Below, in pieces: positions 51,464 through 60,700 of a stretch of 64,000 bases of DNA (its first letter is position 1; each line of letters starts with the position of its first letter). The translations under genes and the position numbers were made by a program. A model generated the notes under the pieces. That model was given only the letters and a program-made list of their open reading frames with translations. It made no database searches and was not told where the DNA came from. This stretch comes from an uncultured Anaerobiospirillum sp. (GTDB lineage Bacteria; Pseudomonadota; Gammaproteobacteria; Enterobacterales; Succinivibrionaceae), in NCBI GenBank assembly GCA_944389615.1, contig CALXNA010000006.1, forward strand, positions 1-64,000, in the 5' to 3' direction.

Positions 51464-52588
51464 TTACTTGGTGCTCTGCGGCTCCTCCTTGCTCTCTGCA
51501 GCAGCTTCCGCGGTGCTCTCATCATCGGCTGCAGGCGCAGCGCTCGGGGCGGCGGCCTCGTGCTTGACCTCGGCGCTCTCAGTAGCTGCCGTTACAGGCG
51601 TCTCCGTCACCGCGCTTGGCTCGGTTGCGCTGCTGGGAGCGCTGAGGGCGGCGCTTGGGGCGTCGGGCTCGGGGCGCTGGTAAGTTATGCCGAGGAGCTC
51701 TGCGATCTGCTCGTCCTTGGCTTGCCACAGGTCGCGCAATTTCTTGGTGAAGCTGCGCTTGAACTGCTTGTCGCTCATATAGTCGCCGACGAGCTCGGAC
51801 TGAATCGTGTGGGCGTCGATAACCTCAACGCGGGCGATGACCGCGTGCAGGCGGCCTTTGAGCAGGTCGATGAAGACCTTGCCACCGTCGTTTTGTGGGT
51901 ACTGCAAGGTGGTGTTGAGGATGCAATCAAGGCGCGAGCCGATGATGCCCAAGGCGACGGCCAAGGAGGCGGCCTTGGGCGGCATCAGGTTTTGGTATGG
52001 GCTCTTTTGGGCCTTGGCTTTGGCCTTGGTGTAGCGCGTGCCTTCGACGAAGTTGACGAGGGTCGAAGGATGCTCGATCACGCTCAAGCAGGCCTTGCGC
52101 GTGGCGTCTAAGTCCTTGGTCTTGAGCTTAGGGTTCTTTAAGATCTCGCTGCGGGTGTAGCGGCGCAGAAACGGCATGCCTAAGGCAAAGCAGACTTGGC
52201 CGATGATCGGGATGTAGATCAGGGAGTGCTTTAAAAAGAACTTGGTGATTGGAATACGGCCGCGGAAGATGACGATGAGCATGACGATATCGGCCCACGA
52301 CAAGTGGTTGCTGATGATCATGCAGGCCTTGTTGACCTTGAGACCTTCTAAACCAGCGATGTCCCACTTGGTCTTGTTGGTGAGCGTAATCTCACAGGCA
52401 AGGAAGTGTGCCCAGAGCCAGAAGATGCCCTGATAGAGCCCATCGAGGCTCTTGAGCACCGGCTTGACCGGCAGGATCAAGCGGATGAGGGCACCTAAGA
52501 AGATCGGCAAGGCCAAGATCAAGGTGACCACACTGAGTACCACCAAGTTAAACACTAAGAGGATGGGACCTGGTAAAAACGACAGCAT
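51464..52588 (-). CDS. Lysophospholipid acyltransferase of the YihG/PlsC type
   Basis: The 374-residue inner-membrane protein transfers an acyl chain to a lysophospholipid or lysophosphatidate. I choose the ATG at 52588 (GAGG upstream); the long upstream extension lacks support. An N-terminal membrane segment (about 8-38) precedes the acyltransferase motif NHLSWAD (94-100; HX4D with His95 and Asp100) and the acceptor motif VEGTR (181-185). Overall similarity and gene order point to YihG, a PlsC-like enzyme that alters acyl composition. The final 60 residues are a Ser/Ala/Glu-rich, probably disordered tail that E. coli YihG does not have as far as I recall. Confidence 0.88.
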   Translation of the reverse strand: MLSFLPGPILLVFNLVVLSVVTLILALPIFLGALIRLILPVKPVLKSLDGLYQGIFWLWAHFLACEITLTNKTKWDIAGLEGLKVNKACMIISNHLSWADIVMLIVIFRGRIPITKFFLKHSLIYIPIIGQVCFALGMPFLRRYTRSEILKNPKLKTKDLDATRKACLSVIEHPSTLVNFVEGTRYTKAKAKAQKSPYQNLMPPKAASLAVALGIIGSRLDCILNTTLQYPQNDGGKVFIDLLKGRLHAVIARVEVIDAHTIQSELVGDYMSDKQFKRSFTKKLRDLWQAKDEQIAELLGITYQRPEPDAPSAALSAPSSATEPSAVTETPVTAATESAEVKHEAAAPSAAPAADDESTAEAAAESKEEPQSTK

Positions 52589-52794
52589 AGTGCAGCGCCT
52601 CAAAGGCAACTGAGCGAAGCTCAGCGCAAACCAAACAATCGAGCGGAGCCGGGGTCTCAACCGCGCGGCGGAGCATCCTTGAAAATAGGCCATTCTAACA
52701 TAGCGCTGGGCGCATGTTGGCTGCGGCTCTCTCTGGGCATGTGCCTTGCCTTGACCTATACTGAGAGGGTAATCGTGTTGGACAGGAGTGAGGC

Positions 52795-53385
52795 ATGATT
52801 CAAGCGCGCCACTTTTCCTTAGGCAGATCCTTAAGCAGAACCTTGGGCCGAGCCTTAGGCCTACTGGGCACCGTCGGGTGCCTAGTAGGGCTGAGCTGCG
52901 TCGGGCTTGGGCACGCCGCGCCCGTGACGCCACATGCGGCACCTAATGCCATCAATATGAGCATCGGCGGTGAGCAGAACGCGCGCGTCAGCCGCATCTT
53001 GCCTGATTACAACTTGAGCTATAACCGGCAAAGCCGGATTGTGAGCTTGACGCGTAAGGACGGCAAGGCCAAGGCCTTCGTCCAGATCCTCGCCCCGGCG
53101 GCGCATCTGAGCACCACCAAGGCCTACGCCCAAAGCGTAATGGACAGCTACGCCGGTTGGGGCCTGACCGCGCAGATCGCCCGGCGCGGCTTTAGCTTCC
53201 AATATGTCGACAATGCCCCTTGCGCTGGTCTTGTGACCTATTTTGACGGCAGCTCCTACCTCTTGTACGGCAGCTGCGGCTTCATGACACAAGAGGAGAT
53301 GACGCGCGCGTTCTCGCTTGCCAAGATGCAGCTGGATATCGACGACTTGCTCAATCGCAGCGCCGCCCCATCGATGTACTACTAA
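52795..53385 (+). CDS. Secreted protein of unknown function
   Basis: The 196-residue protein has a long, Arg-containing signal peptide ending near HAA-P (residue 42). The mature part has two Cys (NAPCAGL and YGSCGFM) that may form a disulfide by the neighbouring DsbA system, and a compact beta-rich pattern (SRIVSLTRKDGKAKAFVQIL, SYLLYGSCG). I do not recognise a family. The ATG at 52795 has a good AGGAG RBS. It is divergent from yihG and convergent with the HTH gene. Location in the periplasm is inferred from the signal. Confidence 0.75.
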   Translation: MIQARHFSLGRSLSRTLGRALGLLGTVGCLVGLSCVGLGHAAPVTPHAAPNAINMSIGGEQNARVSRILPDYNLSYNRQSRIVSLTRKDGKAKAFVQILAPAAHLSTTKAYAQSVMDSYAGWGLTAQIARRGFSFQYVDNAPCAGLVTYFDGSSYLLYGSCGFMTQEEMTRAFSLAKMQLDIDDLLNRSAAPSMYY

Positions 53386-53414
53386 GAGGCGTCGCCGCCC
53401 GCGGGGTTTGTGCC

Positions 53415-54581
53415 TTAGTGGTCGCCCTCACGTTGTTTGAGGAGCTCAGCGAGTTTGTTGGACTCAGTTTGCATGTTGTACTGCGTCGGCGTGCTGTCTT
53501 GGACAGAGGCGCTGTCCGGAGCGGGCGTGCTGTCTTCAGCAGGAGTGCTGTCTGGGGTTGGCGCGCTGTCTTGGTCTGGTGCGCTGTCCGGAGCGGACGC
53601 GCTGTCTGCGGTCGGCGGGGTGGCCTTGGGCTTGCGCCACGCTGCCTGCGTGCGGTACTTGGCGTAGTACTTAAAGTTGTCGTACTTGAAGCCAAACGGG
53701 ATGATGAGCACCCTGAGCGGATACTCCGGGTGCTGCAGGCTCAGCGCTTGGCAAAAGTGGAAGCGTTCTAAGATACCGGCGTCCGCGGGTATTTTACTGG
53801 CCACACGTTGGGCGGCCAGATAGGTCTGCTCGAGCAGCTGGTAGTAGTCGCGCGAGGCCTTGCGCACCGCCTCGGGCAATTGGTCAAAGCCTTCGGCGAG
53901 GGGATTGAAGTACGGCTTACGCCCGCGGGCGCGCGGATTGTAGGCGGCGGGATCCCTAAGTTCGGCTTTGATCGCCGCAAAGAGCTCGTCGGGCAGCAGC
54001 TTGCGCTTGCTCGGAGGCGGCTCGGGCGGCGTAAAGCCCTTGGCGGCAAGCTGGGCGGCCGCTTGCTTGCGCGCCTCTTCTTTGGCGGCCTTGGCGGCAG
54101 CCCGTGCCGCTTTCTTGGCTTGGGCCGCCTTGGCCGCGCGCTGACGCTGCTGCGCGCTTTCGTTGATCTTCTGGATGATGTCAGCAGGCGGTATGGCTGG
54201 TTCTACTTGCGGCCAGTTGGGGGTGACGCGGCGCAGTGCGCAGAGCTTTTCTAACTTGCGGCGCGAGCAGGCAAAGATCACCCAAACCCGATCGATGGGC
54301 ATGCCGCTGTTTAGGGCATACTCCAAGATCTGGAGGTATTCACGCTCGCTGTAGACGGGCCGCTTATCGCGCGCAAAGTAGTCGATGAACTTCTCGCGTC
54401 CATGCAGCCGATAAAACAGGGCCCAGCGCGAGATGACCGAGGAGGCTTTGTGCAGCTGCCCTGTGGCCTCGCGTAAGGCTTGCAGGCTGGTGCCTTTGTA
54501 TTTATTGTCGGCGTGCACCTTATCATAGGTGTCGCAGAAGCTTGCGGCTTGCTCCTCAGTCAAAACGGCCGTAATGCTCAT
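53415..54581 (-). CDS. Helix-turn-helix protein (IS150/IS3 OrfA-like domains) with coiled region and 6-residue repeat tail
   Basis: The 388-residue protein starts at an ATG with a GAGAGG RBS. Residues about 30-130 hold two helix-turn-helix units in the style of IS150 OrfA (SSVISRWALFYRLHGREKFI, then YSEREYLQILEYALNSGMP and IDRVWVIFACSRRKLEKLC). An Ala/Lys/Arg helical stretch (about 140-185) is likely a coiled coil or nucleic-acid-binding helix. After a folded-looking region (YNPRARGRKPYFNPLAEGF to FKYDNFKYYAKYR) the tail has seven DSxPxx repeats. There is no OrfB and no insertion-sequence ends, so a domesticated regulator or partner is possible. Function unknown. Confidence 0.65.
   Translation of the reverse strand: MSITAVLTEEQAASFCDTYDKVHADNKYKGTSLQALREATGQLHKASSVISRWALFYRLHGREKFIDYFARDKRPVYSEREYLQILEYALNSGMPIDRVWVIFACSRRKLEKLCALRRVTPNWPQVEPAIPPADIIQKINESAQQRQRAAKAAQAKKAARAAAKAAKEEARKQAAAQLAAKGFTPPEPPPSKRKLLPDELFAAIKAELRDPAAYNPRARGRKPYFNPLAEGFDQLPEAVRKASRDYYQLLEQTYLAAQRVASKIPADAGILERFHFCQALSLQHPEYPLRVLIIPFGFKYDNFKYYAKYRTQAAWRKPKATPPTADSASAPDSAPDQDSAPTPDSTPAEDSTPAPDSASVQDSTPTQYNMQTESNKLAELLKQREGDH
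53493..53618. repeat. 18-bp tandem repeat, seven copies
   Basis: GCTGTC recurs exactly every 18 bases at 53493, 53511, 53529, 53547, 53565, 53583 and 53601, the other 12 bases being variable. It encodes seven DSxxxx units in the tail of the HTH protein. Copy changes keep the frame. Confidence 0.9.
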
Positions 54582-54648
54582 AACACCTCTCCCCCCTTAG
54601 TCTTAGTGGGATATGATACCCCATTTATTTCCTAGAACATAGAGCGAC

Positions 54649-54676
54649 AAAAAAGCCTGAAGCTGACGCTTCAGGC
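54649..54676 (-). terminator. Terminator of hemY
   Basis: GCCTGAAGC and GCTTCAGGC form a perfect 9-bp stem with a four-base loop, followed on the minus strand by six T. It lies about 54 bases past the hemY stop. Confidence 0.9.
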
Positions 54677-54729
54677 CTTGATGCGCCCACGGGGGGCTAC
54701 GGCTGCCTTAGGCAGCCTTGAGTGCCGCC

Positions 54730-56013
54730 TTAGGCGGCAGGCTTGTCTTCTGCCGCTTCGACTGACTTGTCCTCGGTCGGATCAGCAGCTTTGTCCTCGG
54801 CCTTGTCCTCAGACTGCTCAGCGGCCTCTGGCGCGAAGCTTTGGTCGCGGACGGCCAAAGCAAAGAACTTGGTGGCCTCGTCGTATTGGGCCAAGCGCTC
54901 GTTGAGCTCAGCGGCTAATAGGTAGAGCTCTGGGCCCTTGCCTAAGGTAAATGCTTGCTTTAAGTGCTCTTTGGCTTGGCTCAACTGGCCGGACTTGAGC
55001 TCTAAGTTGGCTAAGGCCTTGATGAGGGGCAGGTTGGTGCTCGCCCCGATCTGGTTTTGTTGCTCTTGGCGCGTCAGCTCCTTTAAGACAGCTGGTACCG
55101 CCTCACGCCACGTGGCAATGGCCTCGAGCAGTGGGGTGGCGGCGCTGTGCTTTAACAGGGCGGTGGCGAACTTACCGGCATTGACGTTATCGCCTAAGGC
55201 GACGAGCTTGGTGATGATTGGGGTCATTACCTCCGCGTCGCTGCGCTCGCTGCGGCTTAAGTTGTTGGTTAAGGCCACGAGGCTGTTGCTGTCTTGGGTC
55301 TTGTCGACCTGCGCCGTGATGACCTTGAGCAGCAGGGCTTGGTAATCATCGGCGCTGACCAACTTGAGCTTTTTAAGCTGCGGCAGGAGGCCGAGCAGCT
55401 TGTCGTAGTCACCTTCTTGCTCATAGCACTCGCTTAAGAGCTGGGTGGTGATGGCGTTGGTGTAGCTGTCCTTTTTGACTTGCTCTAAGTTCTCAAGGGC
55501 GGCTTGGGCATTGCCCAGCTTCAAGTTGAGCTTGGCGCGCAGTAAGCGGCAGGCCAGCTGCGAGCCCGATGGGGTTTGCTCAGCTTGGTCTAAGTAGTTG
55601 CGGCACCCGGCTAAGTCGCCTAACTTAAAGGAGCTCTTGGCCCCTAAAAAGAGCAGGCTGGCCGGGAGGTCACCCTTGGCGCCGTACTTACGTACTAAGC
55701 CTAAGGCGCGCTGATAGGCACCTTCTTCATAGGCTAAGAAGGCCTCGCCTAAGAGGGTTTGTTGTTTGCGGTTGCGGCGGCGCGAGAGCCAGTTGGAGGT
55801 GCTGCGCGGCAGCTTGATCGAGCGGTTTAACAGGTTGACGATGACATGCAAGACCACGAAGGCGACCAGCGCGAGGATGATGGCGGTGGTCAGCGAGGTC
55901 TCGACGATGTAATTGTCGGTGGCGATGTGGACGAAACCTTGGCTATCAGCAAGGCGTGGGCCTAAGAAAACCGCAGCGCATAACAGCGCAACTGCAATGA
56001 GGATCTTGATCAT
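54730..56013 (-). CDS. hemY: HemY-type TPR membrane protein
   Basis: The 427-residue protein matches E. coli HemY (398), a tetratricopeptide-repeat inner-membrane protein historically tied to heme synthesis but of uncertain activity. Two N-terminal membrane segments (about 4-20 and 38-62) flank DNYIVETSLTTAI, which closely resembles the conserved DNYNIETS. TPR-like helices fill about 85-395. The last 40 residues are an acidic repeat (EDKAEDKAADPTEDKS). It starts 13 bases after hemX, so the two form an operon. No hemC or hemD lies upstream. A terminator follows at 54649. Confidence 0.88.
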   Translation of the reverse strand: MIKILIAVALLCAAVFLGPRLADSQGFVHIATDNYIVETSLTTAIILALVAFVVLHVIVNLLNRSIKLPRSTSNWLSRRRNRKQQTLLGEAFLAYEEGAYQRALGLVRKYGAKGDLPASLLFLGAKSSFKLGDLAGCRNYLDQAEQTPSGSQLACRLLRAKLNLKLGNAQAALENLEQVKKDSYTNAITTQLLSECYEQEGDYDKLLGLLPQLKKLKLVSADDYQALLLKVITAQVDKTQDSNSLVALTNNLSRSERSDAEVMTPIITKLVALGDNVNAGKFATALLKHSAATPLLEAIATWREAVPAVLKELTRQEQQNQIGASTNLPLIKALANLELKSGQLSQAKEHLKQAFTLGKGPELYLLAAELNERLAQYDEATKFFALAVRDQSFAPEAAEQSEDKAEDKAADPTEDKSVEAAEDKPAA

Positions 56014-56026
56014 GGAGCCATCCCCC

Positions 56027-57289
56027 TTAGTTGACGCGATTTAACAGGTGGGCTTGGGCAAAAGCGGCAAAGTCGACGGCGCTTTGTAAGCTCTCCGGCA
56101 TGGAAATGGTGATGTCGCTCGCGACCACTTGGTTCAACAGCTCTAAGGTATTCTTAGTCACGGCGCTCTCTTGATCGAAGTACGTGGTGACGAGCTTGAT
56201 CGCGTCGTTTAAGTTGGCCTGCATGGAGTCCTTGTCGCCATGGGCTAAGTCGGCTTTGGCAAGGAGGATGCGGGTCTTGATGTTCTCGCGCAAGTACAGG
56301 TCTTGCTCTGGGCTTAAGAACTCAGTGGCGGCCTCAGGGGTGCGGTGGCGGATCTCGATGAAGCGCTGGGCAAAGTCGTTGGCCGACTTGGTGAGATTCT
56401 CCTTCCAGTCAGCGACATTGGCGCTGGGCTCATTGTTCGATTGGAAGGCCGCTGCGCGCTTAGCTGGATCCGAGTAGCCTTCTAACACTAAGGTGTCGAC
56501 GTTGTCGTAGGCACGGTCTAAGTTCAAGCCTAAGCCGCGGATATCAACTGGGCTGATCTGCTTTAAGGTGGCGATGTCCTTGGAGATGGCCTCGCGTAAG
56601 GCGACGACCTCCACCTCTTGCATGCCTACAAGCAGGGAGTCCGCTTGGCTTAACATCCAGACGGCGGCCTTGGTGTCGTGCTCAAAGATGGCCTTAGCGG
56701 CGGCGTTGTTGACGAGGAAGTAGCTCTCGGCGAGCTTCCAATCGTTAGGATTGCGCTCGGCATAGCTTTGCAGTCTGCGATCTAAGTCCGAGACGGTGGC
56801 GCCTTGTTGCTGTTGGGCGGCGATTAAGCCGTTTACCGACTGCCCTAAGCTTTGGTAATTCTGGGTTAAGCCCCCTAAGGCTTGCTGCAGCGAAGCGTTT
56901 TGCTGCTCGGCATATTGGAAGGCATTAGCGCTGCCTTGGATTTGGGCGACCGCCGAGCTGATCTGCTGCTGGGTGGCGGCGGAGTTAGCGTCGAGCTTGA
57001 GCAGCGCATTTTGGTTTTGGTAGGCGGTGAAACCGGCAAAGCCTGCCCCGGCTAAGGCGATGACTACGACCAGCCAGAGCAAGCCGTGCTTGCTCCCGGA
57101 GTTTTGAGCTTGCAGCTGTGCAAGCTGCGCCTTTAAGGTACCAACCTCACCCTTGAGCTCGTTGATGGTTGCGCTCTCAGAGGAGACATACTGTTGGTAG
57201 TTGGTGGTGACCACAGCAACATCAGTTGCTGGATTCGTGCTTGGGGCAGCATTGGAAGTGCTGGCAGTGGCGGACGTGTTATTAACCAT
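56027..57289 (-). CDS. hemX: HemX-type membrane protein
   Basis: I choose the ATG at 57289 (AGGG upstream), giving 420 residues (E. coli HemX 393). A Ser/Thr/Ala-rich cytoplasmic head and short coiled coil (ELKGEVGTLKAQLAQLQAQ) precede one membrane segment (LLWLVVVIALAGAGFAGFTA); a Gln-rich coiled coil (about 105-190) and a mostly helical periplasmic domain follow. NDWKLAESYFLVNNAA (near 190) is typical of the family. Its biochemical role is unsettled even in E. coli. It is followed by hemY. It is divergent from cyaA across a 449-base gap that contains no uroporphyrinogen gene. Confidence 0.85.
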   Translation of the reverse strand: MVNNTSATASTSNAAPSTNPATDVAVVTTNYQQYVSSESATINELKGEVGTLKAQLAQLQAQNSGSKHGLLWLVVVIALAGAGFAGFTAYQNQNALLKLDANSAATQQQISSAVAQIQGSANAFQYAEQQNASLQQALGGLTQNYQSLGQSVNGLIAAQQQQGATVSDLDRRLQSYAERNPNDWKLAESYFLVNNAAAKAIFEHDTKAAVWMLSQADSLLVGMQEVEVVALREAISKDIATLKQISPVDIRGLGLNLDRAYDNVDTLVLEGYSDPAKRAAAFQSNNEPSANVADWKENLTKSANDFAQRFIEIRHRTPEAATEFLSPEQDLYLRENIKTRILLAKADLAHGDKDSMQANLNDAIKLVTTYFDQESAVTKNTLELLNQVVASDITISMPESLQSAVDFAAFAQAHLLNRVN

Positions 57290-57738
57290 TTTGATCCCTG
57301 CTGGGTCTTGCAAACAAACTGAGCCTGCAGGCCAAACAGCGCGCAGGTTGCACTCTTTAAGTGCGACCGACCGTGATGGTGAGCTGTGGCCCGGGGCGAT
57401 GCCGGGAAGGCTTGTGCCCGCTTGCGGCGCATGCGCGCTAGGGCAAGTAGCGGTGCGCCACCCATAGGCGCTAAGGGTGGATTTTATCACCAAACTCCAT
57501 CAGCTTTTAGGACGTAGCCTGCAACTATGACGCCGCGGCGCGTTTGGCTGCGCCAAAATGGCTCGCTGGGGCGCGTACCCAGCGCTCACCGCCGCAGGCG
57601 GCGCCGCCCCTCGCGGCCTCCCACGGCGGCCCTACAGGCTGGCCGTGGGGCGTGGCCTGCGCCTGCGGGCAGGCCCAGCGCGCCGTGCCGGTGCGCTATA
57701 ATTGAGTCGTTAGGATCGACCTATTGAGGGCGGTTTTT

Positions 57739-60700
57739 GTGGTTTACCTCAGCAAACAGCAGATTTTGACGCGCTTTCGCCGCTATAAGGCGCTCAATGA
57801 GACCCGCTTACAGCGCGCCTGCGCGCTCATGGGCCCGCGCGCGCGCCGCGGCCTTGAGGTCGTGCCGCTGCTGTTGCACTACAACCACATCTGCCTACCG
57901 GGCTATCGCTCCGGCCCCATCCCCCATGGCATCGACCTGTTTACCCCCAATGAGTTTCAGCAGGGCTATTTGCGCTCGCTCCTAGCCGAGAGCTTGAGCG
58001 AGGCCTATCTTGATGGCGGCGCCGCTGAAGAGGATCCAGAGCGCGCGCAGCGACGCGCGGCCCAAGAGATCCACAAGGCCGAGCTTTTGGCGACCATCCC
58101 GCCGCTTGAGGAGCCGGTGACTCACGATATCTTGGGCCTGTATGCCATGGGATCGACCTCCTCGATTGGTCAATCACAGGGCTCCGACCTTGATATTTGG
58201 GTATGCGTGCGCGCCAACATCAGCCCTGAGGGCATGAGTGCACTCCAAGACAAGTGCCGCTTCATCACTACCTACGTCAAATCCTTTGGCGTGGACTTGA
58301 ACCTCTTCGTCACGCCCGAAGACCGCTTTACCAACTTCCAGCCCGATCAACTCGACGAAGAAAACTGCGGCAGCGCCCAGAACTTGTTCTTGCTCGATGA
58401 GTTCTATCGCTCCTCGATTCGCCTGTGCGGGCGCTACATCATTTGGTACCTGATCTCGACCAAAGAAGAGCAAAGTGCCTATCAGGACTACGTCAAGTTC
58501 TTGCTCGAAGGCAAGTCTAATCTGCCTAAGTTCAGCACTACTAAGGTTAAGGCGGCCAGCGAGCATGGCGTCAGCACCCATGGTATGTCCCATGTCCTGA
58601 TGTCGGCCTTAATCGGCGATGAGACGGCCTATCGCCTGCAAAACCAAGAGGCGCTAGCGCATTTGATGGAGGTGCCTGCCTCCGAGCGCAGCGCGGACAC
58701 GAAGTCCGGCGAGCGCCCGCTCAGTAAGCTTAAGGGCTGGTACCACAAGCTCTCCAAGAGCGCGAGCTCTGCGCCCTTGCTCACGGCTGCGACCTTGACC
58801 TACAGCTCGGTCTACGACCAGCTGCGCGACAAAAACAGCGAGGAAGGCCACGCCACAAACGGGGTCTTCTCGGCCTTAAAAGAGCATCTGCGCCCGAGCC
58901 GCTATAAGGTTAGCCATGACGTTGAGGCGTCGCATCCACTTGCAATGGTGGTGGCTGATACTGGCATCGAATTGGCTGATCCTACGGTCTATCCGCTCAC
59001 GAGCTTAGGCCTTGGCCCTGACTCAGGCGCAGGCTGGCGCCCCGTGCCTGATGAGAGCCAGGATATGCCCTCAGAGGATATGACTGGGGCCTTTAGTCAG
59101 CCCCTTGAGACGTGGCAGCAGCGCTATCCTGACTTGAGCACCAAGGAAAGTGAGGCCCTTGCGCAGTCGCTCAGCGCGCGGCGCGATTTGATTTTGCCCC
59201 ACGATGTGCTACCTGAGCCCGTAGCCCCCAAGGCGGTGAGCTCCTCAGGATTTGAGCGCTTGATGCAAGCCATGGGGGTAAGCCCCATGCTGCTGTGGGG
59301 CAATGTTGAGCATGCCTTGAACTATGCTTCGGTGCTCAGTGAGCCGACGCCGCCAACAAGCCCGGAGCTTTCAAGCCCGGAGCTTTCCTTGGAGCCGCCT
59401 ATTGAGTTGACAGAAGAGCCTGAGCCTGAGGTCTCAGCTAATCCATATGTTGATACCTATGTCGGGCCCTATCGCGATACCTTCCCTGCTGCGGTCGCCA
59501 GCGCGGCGGTGAGCTACGCGAGCGCCGATGTGCGCACTCCCACCGCAGGTAAGGTCGGGGATCGCCTGCGCCGTGTGGCCGAAAGCAGCCTCGTGCTGCC
59601 GACAGTAGCCGAATGTGAGGAGCTTGCGACGCGCGATGGCTGGGTTGAAGGCGAGGCGCCCTTGGATGCCTCTGAGTGGTTTGACTTTGGCTCGGTGGTC
59701 AAAAGCTCGCCGACGGAGTACTTTGGTTCGGGTCTGTGGCTGCTCTACAAGGGCATCGATTCGCCCTTTAAGGTCGTGCTCAAGATCTTGCTGATGGAGG
59801 CCTACTCGAGCTCGTATCCTAACACACGTCTGCTCTCTTCGGAGCTCAAAGACTACATGCTCGCGCATGATGGTTACAGCCTCGATCTGGACTCGTACTA
59901 CCTGATGTACCTCAAGGTCTCGCAATACTTGCAAGAGTGCGGTAACTCCGAGCGCCTTGAGCTGATGCGCAAGTGCTTTTACTTGAAGCTCTTCATGGGC
60001 CTCAACCATTACAGCACGGCCCAGCGCGATGACGACAAGCTAAAGCGCGAGCTCTTGAGCAAGCTCAGCTCCCGCTGGGGCTGGAGTAAGGAGTTCCTCA
60101 CCGAGCTTGAGAACGTCTCCGGCTGGAAGATGAACCAAGCGCGCCGCTTCAACCGCGAGGTCTTTAACACCTTAATCGAGAGCTATGTAGCGCTGCTGCG
60201 CTTTACCGTGCGCCACGGCATTGAGTACGCCATTACCTCCGATGACGCTGGTGTGCTCTCGCGCAAGCTCTATGCGGCCTTCGATCGCTATCCGGGCAAG
60301 ATCTTGGTGATGCACACCTCCCTCTTCCACAATCTAGAAGAGCGCCACCTGACCTTTATCTGCCCGAGCAGTCATAGCCTGTGCCGCAAGGGCTGGCATC
60401 TATACACCGCTGCTGACTATGACATCGGCCTGTTAAACCAGCGCGTCACCTACATCGGCACGCGCCTGAGTGAAGTCGTGGCATGGGCCTGCTTTAACGG
60501 CCTGATGACGCCACGTACCAAGATTCATGTCGCCGGTGCAGTCAAGGGCGTCACCCCAGCCAAGATCAAGCAGCTGAACAGTGACATCATGCGTGTCTTG
60601 GGCTCGAGCATGGATCAAGTCTCCGAGCAGAGCATGCAGCGCGGCTTTCGCCTCAAGTCATGCGTTGTGGTGGTCAACCTCGAAGAGGACAATACCAGCC

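Noticed and set aside
52589..52942. Long N-terminal extension of the YihG-like frame
   Set aside because: No RBS at the upstream start, composition is Arg/Pro-rich noise, and homology begins at the ATG at 52588.
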